Source: Hyphomicrobiales bacterium | GTDB lineage: Bacteria; Pseudomonadota; Alphaproteobacteria; Rhizobiales; Rhizobiaceae | Assembly: GCA_900465915.1 (NCBI GenBank) | Contig: UBKJ01000002.1 | Span: 241,496 to 305,495, forward strand | Length of the DNA: 64,000 nucleotides | Direction of reading: 5' to 3' | Shown: one piece after another, positions 35,236 to 43,723 of the stretch | Position numbering within the stretch: position 1 is the stretch's first letter | Layout: every line of letters starts with the position of its first letter | Translations under genes and position numbers: made by a program | Notes under the pieces: generated by a model | Database searches by the model: none | Told to the model about the DNA's origin: nothing | What the model saw: the letters and a program-made list of their open reading frames with translations, nothing else

Positions 35236-35280
35236 CATTGCCGGCAAAAGTGCGAAGGGGTTTCGCCTCCGGGAATGCGT
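35236..35280. repeat. Second, degenerate copy of the same palindromic element
   Basis: CATTGCCGGCAAAAGTGCG (from 35236) through GTTTCGCCTCCGGGAATGCG (to 35280) repeats the element at 35178-35221 with several changes, 58 bp downstream. The two are a head-to-tail pair in the cobC-cbiB gap. Beyond it, CGGAACGGTTCCG (35293-35305) and a further matching arm GGAACCG (35321-35327) add more potential hairpin before cbiB. Confidence 0.7.
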
Positions 35281-35362
35281 AAGACAAACAGACGGAACGG
35301 TTCCGCGACGCCGTGAGACGGGAACCGCTTCGGGAATCGATTCAAGGATTACGGCCAGACCG

Positions 35363-36346
35363 ATGGAAATAAAGCTGATTATCCTCTCGCTGGCGCTGAT
35401 CCTCGACCGCGTGGTGGGCGATCCGTCCTGGCTGTGGCGGCGGCTTCCGCATCCGGTGGTGTTGTTCGGGCGGGCGATCGCGCATGGCGAAAGGCGCTTC
35501 AACCGGCACGGCCGGCCGGACGAGATATTGCGCCGCAACGGCATGTGGCTGACGGTCGGGCTGATCGCGGCGTCGATCCTCGTCGGCCTCGCGCTCGAAA
35601 ACCTGCTGCCCTATCTCGGCATGGCCGGGGCGCTGGTCGAGGTGGCGCTGGTGGCGGTGTTCCTGGCGCAGAAGAGCCTCGCCGACCATGTCGGCGCGGT
35701 GGCCGACGGCCTGCGCTTCGACGGGATCGAGGGCGGGCGCAAGGCGGTGTCGATGATCGTCGGCCGCAACCCCGACGCGCTGGACGAGGGCGGGGTCAGC
35801 CGGGCGGCGATCGAGAGCCTGGCCGAAAACGCCTCGGACGGCATCGTCGCGCCGGCTTTCTGGTTCCTGGTCGCCGGCCTGCCGGGCCTGTTCGCCTACA
35901 AGCTCATCAACACGGCCGATTCCATGATCGGCCATCTCAGCCTGCGCTATCGCCATTTCGGCCGCTTCGCGGCGCGGGTGGACGACCTGGTCAATTACGT
36001 CCCGGCGCGGCTGACCGGCCTGCTGGCGGTGGCGGCGGCGGCGCTGTTCCGCGGCCGGCGCGCGGCCAGGAAGGCCTTCGCGGTGATGCGGCGCGACGCG
36101 CGGCTGCACCGCTCGCCCAACGCCGGCTGGCCGGAATCGGCCTTCGCCGGGGCGCTGGGGCTGGCGCTGGCCGGCCCGCGCCAATACGGTTCGGAAAAGG
36201 TCGAGGAGCCGATGCTGAACGCCGAGGGCAAGCGCGACGCCGAGGCCGCCGACATCGACGCGGCGCTGACCTTCTACTGGTCGGCGATGAGCCTTTTGAC
36301 CGGCTGCGCGGTGGCGGCCAGCCTGTTCGGCCTACTTGTCCGCTAG
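35363..36346 (+). CDS. cobD: Adenosylcobinamide-phosphate synthase (CbiB/CobD)
   Basis: A 327-residue integral membrane protein that joins the aminopropanol (phosphate) linker to adenosylcobyric acid. It begins LILDRVVGDPSWLWRRLPHPVVL, a strong family signature (quoted by its DRVVGDP and PHPVVLFG parts), and carries ESLAENASDGIVAPAFWF near residue 152 and NTADSMIGH near 188. Four to five membrane helices are seen. The ATG at 35363 lies after a 137-bp repeat-filled gap from cobC. The last 15 bp overlap the 3' end of the convergent binding-protein gene. Confidence 0.95.
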   Translation: MEIKLIILSLALILDRVVGDPSWLWRRLPHPVVLFGRAIAHGERRFNRHGRPDEILRRNGMWLTVGLIAASILVGLALENLLPYLGMAGALVEVALVAVFLAQKSLADHVGAVADGLRFDGIEGGRKAVSMIVGRNPDALDEGGVSRAAIESLAENASDGIVAPAFWFLVAGLPGLFAYKLINTADSMIGHLSLRYRHFGRFAARVDDLVNYVPARLTGLLAVAAAALFRGRRAARKAFAVMRRDARLHRSPNAGWPESAFAGALGLALAGPRQYGSEKVEEPMLNAEGKRDAEAADIDAALTFYWSAMSLLTGCAVAASLFGLLVR

Positions 36347-37423
36347 CACGAAGCGCCGCCCGTCGAAGCGTTGCAGCCGGTTGGGATTGTCGGCGCGCAT
36401 GCCGTCGGGGCCGAACTTGATGGTGCCGAGCGCCGTCTCGAAGGTGAGGTCGCGCAGCATGACGGTGACCGGCTGCTTGCGCTTCTGCGCCTCGGCTAGC
36501 GCGTCGGCGGCGACCTCCGCCGTGGCGTAGCCGGTGACGGCGAAGGCGTCGGCCAGCACGCCGGCCTTGCGCAGCGCCGCCACCGCCGCCTGCGCCGTGG
36601 GCAGGTCCTGCGGGGCGAGCGGCGCGATCATCAGCGTGCCGGGGGCGAGCGGCGTCGCGCCGGGCGCAGCGTCGAGCAGGCCGCCGCCGGCGATCTCGAG
36701 CGGAATGTTGAGCGCCGCTGCGCTGGCGCCCAGCGCCGCCACGTCGTCGCGCTGGCCGCCGACATAGACGTGGCTGGCGCCGGCGCGCTTGAGGCGGGCG
36801 GCGAGCGCGTTCTGGTTGTCGAGGCCGGGGCGGTAGGTGTCGGTGAAGACGGGCTGCAACTGCTGCTCCTTGAGCCGCGCCAGAACGCGGCTGGCGCGCT
36901 CGCGCCCCTCCATGGTGCCGTCGTCGATGACGGCGAAGGGCTGCGCCCGCCACAGGCTGCCGAGGAAACTGGCCGTCGCCCGCGTCTCGCGGTCGAGCCC
37001 GGTCGAAAGCCGGAACACGGGCAAAGGCGAGGCGGCGCGCCGCTCGGCCAGGGTCCGCTCGGCCACGCCCGAAACCACGACCGGAATCCCGTGCGCGTTC
37101 AGGATCGGCAGCGCCGCCTCCAGCGCCTCGAAGCAGAGGAAGCCCGCGGCCGCCTGCACCTTGGCGTCGACGAAGCGCTGCGCCGCCTCGGCGCCGCCCT
37201 GCGCGTCGCAGCGGTCGTCGGCCGTGGTCAGGGCGGCGTTCTTGGCCGTGGCGGCCACGCGGGCGCCCTCGGCCATTTGCTTGCCCAGCGGCGCGAAGCT
37301 TCCGCTCAGCGGCGCGGCGAGGCCGATGCGCAAGTCCTGCGCATGTACAACCGTCGCGCCCGCCAGCAAAATGGCGGCGATGCCTACAAGCGTCGCGCGC
37401 GGGCGTTTGCCTGACTCAATCAC
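36332..37423 (-). CDS. Orphan LivJ-type ABC substrate-binding protein
   Basis: A 363-residue periplasmic binding protein of the branched-chain-amino-acid (periplasmic-binding type 1) family. A signal peptide (LVGIAAILLAGATVVHAQ, cleavage near 28) precedes DLRIGLAAPLSGSFAPLGKQM, and the rest has the two-lobed fold pattern with VVVSGVAERTLAE and HVYVGGQRDDVAALG. No permease or ATPase gene is nearby, so its ligand and partner are unknown. It lies between cobD and the cobR candidate on the opposite strand to both, divergent from the latter over 130 bp. Confidence 0.87.
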   Translation of the reverse strand: MIESGKRPRATLVGIAAILLAGATVVHAQDLRIGLAAPLSGSFAPLGKQMAEGARVAATAKNAALTTADDRCDAQGGAEAAQRFVDAKVQAAAGFLCFEALEAALPILNAHGIPVVVSGVAERTLAERRAASPLPVFRLSTGLDRETRATASFLGSLWRAQPFAVIDDGTMEGRERASRVLARLKEQQLQPVFTDTYRPGLDNQNALAARLKRAGASHVYVGGQRDDVAALGASAAALNIPLEIAGGGLLDAAPGATPLAPGTLMIAPLAPQDLPTAQAAVAALRKAGVLADAFAVTGYATAEVAADALAEAQKRKQPVTVMLRDLTFETALGTIKFGPDGMRADNPNRLQRFDGRRFVLADK

Positions 37424-37451
37424 GGTATGGGTTCTTCTTTAAACAATTCAT

Positions 37452-37500
37452 GGCAATCTGATCCGAAAGTGGGTAGCGGTTTCCTCGGCTTTGTGCAATG
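37452..37500. repeat. Degenerate REP-like fragment in a divergent promoter region
   Basis: CTGATCCGAAAGTGGGTAGC followed by GGTTTCCTCGG resembles the GATCCGAAAAGTGGG...GGTTTTCGG repeat class seen intact at the cobN end, but its arms no longer pair well. It lies between the divergent binding-protein and flavin-reductase genes. Confidence 0.4.
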
Positions 37501-37553
37501 CCCGTCCTGTGAACGGGTTTACGCCCGGACGCTCTATGCGAAATGGACATTTG

Positions 37554-38081
37554 ATGGACGTGCAAACGGTGAAAGACATCATCTCCAGCGCAGAAGCGGT
37601 GGAATCGAAGGCCTATCGCGACGCGATGAGCCATTACGCCGGCGCGGTGCAGCTCGTCACCACGGCGGGGCCGGCCGGGCGGCGCGGCCTGACGCTGACG
37701 GCGGCCTGCTCGGTCTCCGACAATCCGCCGACGGTGCTGGTGTGCCTGCAGAAGATGCACCCGGAAAACCGCCTGTTCATCGAAAACGGCGTCTTCGCCG
37801 TCAACACGCTCGCCGCCACGCACCAGCATCTGGCCGACGCCTTTTCCGGCCGCATCGGGCTGACGCAGGACGAACGCTTCGCGCTCACCAAGTGGAGCGC
37901 GCTCGCCACCGGCGCGCCGGTGCTGCCCGACGCGCTGGCCTGCTTCGACTGCCGCGTGGTCAGCGTGCAGGACCATTCCACCCATCACGTGCTGTTCGGC
38001 GAGGTGGTGGGGATGAGCGCCGGCGGCGGCCAGCAGGCGCTGGTCTATCTCAACCGCCGCTATCACACGCTGGATTTCTGA
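37554..38081 (+). CDS. cobR: Flavin reductase-like protein, candidate corrin reductase CobR
   Basis: A 175-residue FMN-binding split-barrel protein of the flavin reductase (HpaC-like) family: YAGAVQLVTTAGPAGRRGLT near residue 30 (key part VTTAGPAGRRG), TAACSVSDNPPTVLVCL near 53, and ENGVFAVNTLA near 80. In Brucella melitensis a protein of this family, CobR, reduces cob(II)yrinic acid a,c-diamide so that CobO can adenosylate it. Location amid cob genes makes CobR the likely role, though a general flavin reductase is possible. The ATG at 37554 or the one at 37536 could be used. Its stop overlaps the next gene (TGATG). Confidence 0.78.
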   Translation: MDVQTVKDIISSAEAVESKAYRDAMSHYAGAVQLVTTAGPAGRRGLTLTAACSVSDNPPTVLVCLQKMHPENRLFIENGVFAVNTLAATHQHLADAFSGRIGLTQDERFALTKWSALATGAPVLPDALACFDCRVVSVQDHSTHHVLFGEVVGMSAGGGQQALVYLNRRYHTLDF

Positions 38082-38953
38082 TGCGGGCGGCGCTGCTGCG
38101 GACCGGCCTTTGCGCGCTGCTGCTTACCTGCGGCGCGGCATGGGCGGCGGGGCCGCTGCCGCCGTTCAAGGACGAACTTTTCGCCTATCCGGGCATCTTG
38201 AAGACGGAAGACGGCGGCGACTACAAGGTCGTCGACTATAACGAGATGCGCGACATTAACGGCCGCGACACCGTGCCGGAGAAGCGCGTCAAGGACGCCT
38301 ATGTGTCGCTGAAGCCGCGCGCGGTCCAGAAGGACATGCGCTTCGACACGCCGGCCGGGCCGGTCAAGGCGATGGTCGCGGGGCGGCTCGAAGGCGCGTC
38401 CTTCATCGTGATCTATCTGCACGGGCGCGGCGGCGACCGGCTGCAGGGCATGAACGACTTCACCTTCGGCGGCAATTTCAACCGGGTCAAGAACCTCGCC
38501 GCGCTCAATGGCGGGCTTTATGTGACGCCGGACTTCTCGGATTTCGCCGAGGCCGGCGCGGCGCAGGTGGCGGGGCTGATCGGGCGGCTCAAGGCGGCCT
38601 CGCCCAATGCGCCGCTGGTGCTGGCCTGCGGCTCGCAGGGCGGCATGCTGTGCTGGCGCATGGCGGCGGATGCGGAGGCCGGCGCGCAGCTCGGCGGTCT
38701 GGTCCTGCTCGGCTCGCTTTGGGACGAGGGGTTCTTCAAGTCGCCGGCCTTCCGGCGGCGCGTACCGGTGTTCTTCGGGCACGGCAGCCGCGACCCGGTC
38801 TTCGCCATAGCCAGGCAGGAGGCCTTTTACCGCAAGCTGCACAAGCAGGGCTATCCGACGCAGTTCCGCCGCTTCGAAAGCGGCAATCACGGCACGCCCA
38901 TCCGCATGACCGACTGGCGCGAGGCGCTGGACTGGATTCTCGCGAAACAGTGA
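38081..38953 (+). CDS. Secreted alpha/beta hydrolase coupled to cobR
   Basis: A 290-residue exported hydrolase: signal peptide LLRTGLCALLLTCGAAWAAG (about 5-24), oxyanion-type IYLHGRGGDR near residue 113, nucleophile ACGSQGGML (Ser near 188), acid in HGSRDPVF near 233 and His in SGNHGTP near 270. The shape is that of carboxylesterase/phospholipase-like enzymes. The ATG overlaps the flavin-reductase stop, so it is co-translated with a predicted cobalamin gene, yet acts outside the cytoplasm. Substrate unknown. Confidence 0.82.
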   Translation: MRAALLRTGLCALLLTCGAAWAAGPLPPFKDELFAYPGILKTEDGGDYKVVDYNEMRDINGRDTVPEKRVKDAYVSLKPRAVQKDMRFDTPAGPVKAMVAGRLEGASFIVIYLHGRGGDRLQGMNDFTFGGNFNRVKNLAALNGGLYVTPDFSDFAEAGAAQVAGLIGRLKAASPNAPLVLACGSQGGMLCWRMAADAEAGAQLGGLVLLGSLWDEGFFKSPAFRRRVPVFFGHGSRDPVFAIARQEAFYRKLHKQGYPTQFRRFESGNHGTPIRMTDWREALDWILAKQ

Positions 38954-39090
38954 TCGTTTCGGGTCCCCGCCCTGTGGATGCGAATCGAAATTCGGGCATT
39001 GTGACCTTCCTGCCACTCGACAATCGCCCAAAAGCGAATAGTTATCGGATAAAATTTTACCGATCCGCAGACCTTATGAGGTAGAGCATC

Positions 39091-39579
39091 ATGCACGGAC
39101 GCGCCTCCATCGCAGCCCGTTTCGTTTTCATCGCCGCGCTGGCGCCGCTGGCCGCATGCAGCACCATGAGCGACGCGCCGCCCGCGCCCGGCGCCGCCGC
39201 GCGCACCGACGCGCCGGTCCCGTCATCCGGCGGCTCGCTGCCGAGCTTCCTCTCCGCCCCGGTCCGTTCGGTGGATTCCTCGCTGGCGCAGCCCTGCATC
39301 GCCGCCGCCGCCAACAAATATTTCCTGCCGGAAAAGGCCATCAGCGCCGTCGGCTCGCGTCCGGGCGCCAATGGCGGCACGGATGTCGACCTGAAGGTCG
39401 ACCTGCGCACGGCGGTCTGCCAGGTCAGCAAGGGCGGCGGCGTGCGCGGCGTCTACGACACCTCGCCCAAGAGCGCCGACCAGATCGCGGCCGAAGCCGC
39501 CGCAGCCAAGGGCGGCGACGCCGCTACCGCGCCGAAGAAGGTGCGCAAGGCCAAGAAAACCGTCGATCAGGACGATTGA
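39091..39579 (+). CDS. Hypothetical lipoprotein with Lys-rich tail
   Basis: A 162-residue protein with a lipoprotein signal peptide (FVFIAALAPLAAC, lipid-modified Cys23), a Pro/Ala-rich linker, a small domain with two cysteines (QPCIAAAANKYF and RTAVCQVSKGG) that probably pair, and a C-terminal charged tail (PKKVRKAKKTVDQDD). I do not recognise a named family, although similar small lipoproteins with this domain occur in rhizobia. It lies 137 bp after the hydrolase gene and ends at a bidirectional terminator. Confidence 0.75.
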   Translation: MHGRASIAARFVFIAALAPLAACSTMSDAPPAPGAAARTDAPVPSSGGSLPSFLSAPVRSVDSSLAQPCIAAAANKYFLPEKAISAVGSRPGANGGTDVDLKVDLRTAVCQVSKGGGVRGVYDTSPKSADQIAAEAAAAKGGDAATAPKKVRKAKKTVDQDD

Positions 39580-39602
39580 TCGAAAGCCGGCGCAAGGATT
39601 TG

Positions 39603-39629
39603 AAAAGGCGGGGTTTCCCCCGCCTTTTT
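39603..39629. terminator. Bidirectional intrinsic terminator
   Basis: AAAAGGCGGGG (39603-39613) and CCCCGCCTTTT (39618-39628) form an 11-bp stem with a 4-base loop, with A and T tracts on both sides. It separates the convergent lipoprotein and cobJ genes and overlaps the first base of the cobJ stop. Confidence 0.9.
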
Positions 39630-41023
39630 CATTTGTCCGGCTTCTCGCCGTACCAGCGCGGCGTATAGACCCATTCGCCGCCGCCCTCGCGCGCAAAACG
39701 CCGCGTGTGCGAAGAGCCGACGATCACCACCGTGCGCATGTCGACGTCGGCGGGGGTGAGCGCGCCGAGCGTCACGACGCGCGTGGCCTCGCCCGGCCGG
39801 CCGATGTCGCGGCCCAGCACCACCGGCGTCTCCGGCGCGCGATAGTGGCGCAGGATCTCCAGCGCGCGGCCGAGCTGGTGCGGGCGGGCCTTGGAGATCG
39901 GGTTGTAGAAGGCCATGGTGAGGTCGGCCTCGGCCGCCAGCGCCAGCCGCTTCTCGATGACGGACCAGGGCTTGAGATTGTCCGACAGCGACAGGATGCA
40001 GAAATCGTGGCCGAGCGGCGCGCCGGCGCGCGCGGCGGCGGCCATGGCGGCGGAGACGCCGGGCTGGATGGTCAATTCGACCGCGCGCCAGAGCGGGTCG
40101 TCGGCCTCGTCCAGCGCCTCGACCACCGCCGCCGCCATGGCGAAGACGCCGGGATCGCCCGACGACACCATCGCCACCGAACGGCCCGAGGCGGCCAGCG
40201 CGAAGGCGTGGCGGGCGCGCTGCATCTCCTCGCGATTGTCGGTCATGTGCAGGGTCTGGTCGGCGCGGAACGGCCCGGCCATGCGGACATAGGTCTCGTA
40301 GCCGAGAATGTCGTCGGCCTCGTCCAGCGTCCGGCGCACGGCGGGCGTCATCAGCTCGGCCGCGCCGGGGCCGAGGCCCACCACCGACAGCCGGCCGCGC
40401 CGGCGGCCGGCGGGGTGGTAGAGCAACTCGCGCGGGCGCGGCGGCCGGCGCTCCTCGGTGACGGTGATGGTGAGTTCGCCGTCCTGGGCGAAGGGCAGGC
40501 GGGAGGCGGAAAGCCAGCGCGATTCCCCCACGAGCCGTAGCGTTGCGCCGGCCAGAAGGTCGGACATGAAGGTCTTGGCGTCGTCGGGATTGGCGAGCGT
40601 CAGCTCCGCCGGCGGATGCAGGAGGTTGACGCCGAAGCGCAATTCGCCCGAGGTGGTGATGGCCGGAGCGACGTCAAGCGCGCGGGCGATGGCGCGCGCC
40701 ATGTCGTTGACGCCGGACAGCCCGCCCAGAAGCGGGACCACGGCCGAGCCGTCCTCGGCCACGGCCAGCACGGGCGGCTCGGCGCGCTTGTTCTGCAGCA
40801 GCGGCGCGAGCGCGCGGATGACGATGCCGGCCGCGCAGAGCGCCACGATGGGGCGGCCTTCCTCGTAGAGCGCGCGCAAGGCGTCGCCGAAATGCGGGAA
40901 GGCGGCGTCGGCGCCGGCGACGCGCGTTTCGAGTCCCAGCACTTGCGACCCCGGCAGCGCCGCGGCGGCGCGGCGCGCCGCGGGCAGGGCGGCCTCGCCG
41001 AGGACGAGGATCGCCGCGCTCAT
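39629..41023 (-). CDS. cobJ: CbiG-N/CobJ fusion, precorrin-3B C17-methyltransferase
   Basis: A 464-residue fusion. Residues 211-464 are a tetrapyrrole methyltransferase ([44 protein letters not shown]), i.e. CobJ, which methylates C-17 and contracts the ring. Residues 1-205 match the N-terminal and central parts of Cbi[21 protein letters not shown] near 91-110 and AITTSGE near 121. CbiG-C is encoded separately as cobE. CbiG is normally an anaerobic-pathway protein, so the fusion beside oxygen-dependent cobG is noteworthy. Start ATG overlaps the cobI stop (ATGA). Confidence 0.92.
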   Translation of the reverse strand: MSAAILVLGEAALPAARRAAAALPGSQVLGLETRVAGADAAFPHFGDALRALYEEGRPIVALCAAGIVIRALAPLLQNKRAEPPVLAVAEDGSAVVPLLGGLSGVNDMARAIARALDVAPAITTSGELRFGVNLLHPPAELTLANPDDAKTFMSDLLAGATLRLVGESRWLSASRLPFAQDGELTITVTEERRPPRPRELLYHPAGRRRGRLSVVGLGPGAAELMTPAVRRTLDEADDILGYETYVRMAGPFRADQTLHMTDNREEMQRARHAFALAASGRSVAMVSSGDPGVFAMAAAVVEALDEADDPLWRAVELTIQPGVSAAMAAAARAGAPLGHDFCILSLSDNLKPWSVIEKRLALAAEADLTMAFYNPISKARPHQLGRALEILRHYRAPETPVVLGRDIGRPGEATRVVTLGALTPADVDMRTVVIVGSSHTRRFAREGGGEWVYTPRWYGEKPDK

Positions 41024-41754
41024 GCGCCGTTCCAGCGCCGGCCGGGCGCGAGCACGATGGAGAAATAGGGGCAGTCGTCGGCGTCGACCTCGGCCAAAGG
41101 CAGGATACGCTGGTTCTCCATGGTGGCGCGCTCGACATAGAGCGCCCGGTCCATCAGGCCCAGCTCCTCGAAGACGGCGCGCACCTTGCCGATGTTCTTG
41201 CCGAGCTTCATGACGGCGGCGGCCTCGGTGTCGGCGAGGCGGCGCTTCAGTTCGTCCGCCTCCATGACGCCCGAAAGCACGGTCAGCGTCTGGTTGCGAT
41301 AGGCGAGCGGCGCGCCCAGCACCGCCGCCGCCGCCAGCACCGAGCAGACGCCGGGCACGACCTGGGTCTCGTAGAGCCCGGCCAGCCGGTCGTGGATATA
41401 CATGAAAGAGCCGTAGAAGAACGGGTCGCCCTCGGCGATCACCGCCACGTCGCGGCCGGCGTCGAGATGGGCGGCGATGGCGGCGACGATCTCGCCGTAG
41501 AAATCACTGACGATCTTCTCGTAATCCATATGCGCCGGCAGCTTTTCGGTCGTCACCGGATAGACGAGCGGCAGCAGGGTCTGTCCGGGCGAAAGATACT
41601 GCTCGACGATGGTGAGCGCGTTGCCCTTCTTGCCCTTGGCGGCGTGATAGGCCACCACCGGCGCGGATTTGAGCAGCCGCAGAGCCTTGAGCGTGATGAG
41701 TTCTGGATCGCCGGGGCCGACGCCCAGGCCGTAGAGCTTGCCACGGGCCATCAT
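41020..41754 (-). CDS. cobI: Precorrin-2 C20-methyltransferase
   Basis: A 244-residue SAM-dependent enzyme that methylates C-20 of precorrin-2. It has [20 protein letters not shown] at the N-terminus (quoted at the 20-residue limit), [17 protein letters not shown] near residue 100, and [16 protein letters not shown] near 122. The ATG at 41752-41754 overlaps the cobH stop (ATGA), preferred over the adjacent ATG one codon later because of this coupling. The open frame continuing upstream is antisense noise within cobH. Confidence 0.95.
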   Translation of the reverse strand: MMARGKLYGLGVGPGDPELITLKALRLLKSAPVVAYHAAKGKKGNALTIVEQYLSPGQTLLPLVYPVTTEKLPAHMDYEKIVSDFYGEIVAAIAAHLDAGRDVAVIAEGDPFFYGSFMYIHDRLAGLYETQVVPGVCSVLAAAAVLGAPLAYRNQTLTVLSGVMEADELKRRLADTEAAAVMKLGKNIGKVRAVFEELGLMDRALYVERATMENQRILPLAEVDADDCPYFSIVLAPGRRWNGA

Positions 41755-42377
41755 TCGCGCTCCGAGGCCAGCGCGTTGATGGCGGCGGCGGCCATGGCGC
41801 TGCCGCCGCGCCGGCCGCGCACGATCACGAAGGGCACGCCGCGGCTGTTCTCGGCCAGCGCGTCCTTGGATTCCGCCGCGCCGACGAAGCCGACCGGCAT
41901 GCCGATGATCAGCGCCGGCTTCGGCGCGCCCCGGTCGAGCATCTCGAACAGGCGGAACAGGGCGGTGGGCGCGTTGCCGATGGCGACGACGCTGCCTTCG
42001 AGATGCGGCCGCCACAATTCCAGCGCCGCCGCCGAGCGGGTGTTGCCGAGCTTGCGCGCCAGCTCCGGCACGGAGGGGTCGCCAAGGGTGCAGAGGACGG
42101 GATTTCGCGCCGGCAGGCGGGCGCGGGTGACGCCTTCGGCCACCATGCGCGCGTCGCAAAGGATCGGCGCGCCGGCCTCAAGCGCCGCGCGGCCGGCGGC
42201 GCCCGCGCCGGGCGAGAAGACCAGGTCGTCGACCACGTCCACCATGCCGCAGGCATGCGCCACGCGCACGGCCAGCTTCTCCAGATCGGCCGGGATGCGG
42301 CTCAGATCCGCCTCGGCGCGGATGATGGCGAAGGAGCGGTCGTAAATGGCCTGCCCGTCGCGGATATAGTCGGTCAT
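41751..42377 (-). CDS. cobH: Precorrin-8X methylmutase
   Basis: A 208-residue CobH, which moves the methyl group from C-11 to C-12 to form hydrogenobyrinic acid. Characteristic blocks are [20 protein letters not shown] at the start, [19 protein letters not shown] near 38-56 with the catalytic His in RVAHACG, and [17 protein letters not shown] near 157. Length matches the family. Three bases separate it from cobG upstream and it is translationally coupled to cobI downstream, making cobG-cobH-cobI-cobJ one transcript. Confidence 0.96.
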   Translation of the reverse strand: MTDYIRDGQAIYDRSFAIIRAEADLSRIPADLEKLAVRVAHACGMVDVVDDLVFSPGAGAAGRAALEAGAPILCDARMVAEGVTRARLPARNPVLCTLGDPSVPELARKLGNTRSAAALELWRPHLEGSVVAIGNAPTALFRLFEMLDRGAPKPALIIGMPVGFVGAAESKDALAENSRGVPFVIVRGRRGGSAMAAAAINALASERE

Positions 42378-42380
42378 ATG

Positions 42381-43652
42381 CTAAAAATCCCCGCCGCCCA
42401 AAAGGCGCGCTGCGCTTTCGATGGTCACATCCGTCGCCAATAGCCGCCCGAAGCGGGATGGTCCAGCGCCGTCTTGCAAAAACACGTCGTATCGCCCCGG
42501 TCCGCGCGCCAGAAGCGTGGCCGGCAGGGGCGCCAGCGCGGCGCAGGACTTGGCGCAGCCGGTGAGATGCACGGCCTTTGGCGCGACCTTGTCCATCAGC
42601 GGCATCAGCGCGCGGGCGTCGGCCTGCGTGTCGGAGAGCGCCGAGGCGCAGCCGAGACCGGCGCAGGCGCGCAACCGCGTCTGCGGCCGGCCGGGCTCGA
42701 CGGCGAGGCCGAGGGCGGCCAGCTTTTCCGCGACGGCTTCGTCCTCGACATGGGGCAGGAGCACGCCTTGCCATGGCGTCAGGCGGATTTCGCCGCCGCT
42801 ATAGGCGTCCGCCAGATCGGCGAGGCCGCGCAGGGCCTGCGCCGAAAGCCGGCCGGCGAGCGGCATGGCGCCGACGTAACGGCGTCCGTCGCCCTGGCGA
42901 TGCAGGCCGAGATGCGTGTCAGTGCGCGGCGGCTTGCGGACGAAGCCGTCGGCCGGCAGCAGCGGGACGCCCAGGCCGGCGGCGAATTGCGCCGGCGGCT
43001 CGGGCAGATGGCGCATGCGCTGCGCGCCCGGCGTTTCGAGGAAGCGCATGATCGCGGCGCGGATCAGCGCCAATGCGTCCTGCGCCGCCACGCGGCCCAG
43101 CGCCGGCCGGTCGGGCGCGGAGGCGAAGCCGAAGGCGTAGCTCTCGCGGTCGGCCGCCGACAGCCAGATGTCGCCGGGATGCGCGATCATGGCGCAGTCC
43201 TCGCCGCCGTCGATCTGGATCGAGAATTTGGGCGACAGGGCGTGGAAGGCCGGCGTGCGGCGCAGCATGTCGAGCGCGGCCATGGCCAGCGGCCCGGCGT
43301 CGGCGATCCGGCCGGCGTCGATGCCGGCCGTGGGGCTCACGAGCACGTTGCGCACGTCGTCGGCGCCCGGCGCGCCCGCGCCGAGCCCGGCGGCGTCGAG
43401 CGCCGCCACCGCCTCGGCCCAATGGTCGGGCGCTATGCCGCGCAGCTGCATGTTGGAGCGGATGGTCAGTTCGACCGCGCCGGAGCCGTGCCGCTCGGCC
43501 ACGCCGGCCGCCGCGCGGGCGGCGCGCGAATCGATCCGCCCCAGCGCCAGCCTGACGCGGGCGATGGCGCCGTCGGCGGCCATCACCATGCGCGTCAGGC
43601 CCGGGCAAGCCGCGCGCCGGTCGGGGCGGGACGGGGTTTCGTTCTTCGACAT
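42381..43652 (-). CDS. cobG: Precorrin-3B synthase (oxygen-dependent)
   Basis: A 423-residue Fe-S/heme-type oxidase of the nitrite/sulfite-reductase superfamily. Two ferredoxin-like half-domains are followed by the [4Fe-4S] cysteine pattern ACAGLGC ... TGCAKSC in the last quarter. CobG uses O2 to hydroxylate C-20 and form the gamma-lactone of precorrin-3B, marking the pathway as aerobic. I chose [13 protein letters not shown] (43650-43652); the frame opens 12 codons earlier. It is divergent from cobL with 71 bp between the two starts. Confidence 0.93.
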   Translation of the reverse strand: MSKNETPSRPDRRAACPGLTRMVMAADGAIARVRLALGRIDSRAARAAAGVAERHGSGAVELTIRSNMQLRGIAPDHWAEAVAALDAAGLGAGAPGADDVRNVLVSPTAGIDAGRIADAGPLAMAALDMLRRTPAFHALSPKFSIQIDGGEDCAMIAHPGDIWLSAADRESYAFGFASAPDRPALGRVAAQDALALIRAAIMRFLETPGAQRMRHLPEPPAQFAAGLGVPLLPADGFVRKPPRTDTHLGLHRQGDGRRYVGAMPLAGRLSAQALRGLADLADAYSGGEIRLTPWQGVLLPHVEDEAVAEKLAALGLAVEPGRPQTRLRACAGLGCASALSDTQADARALMPLMDKVAPKAVHLTGCAKSCAALAPLPATLLARGPGRYDVFLQDGAGPSRFGRLLATDVTIESAARLLGGGDF

Positions 43653-43723
43653 GGGCGTCTTATACGCCTTCGCGCTTGCGCTCGCCACCGCCGCGCCATA
43701 CCAACGGCGAAAAGGAGCGCGGC

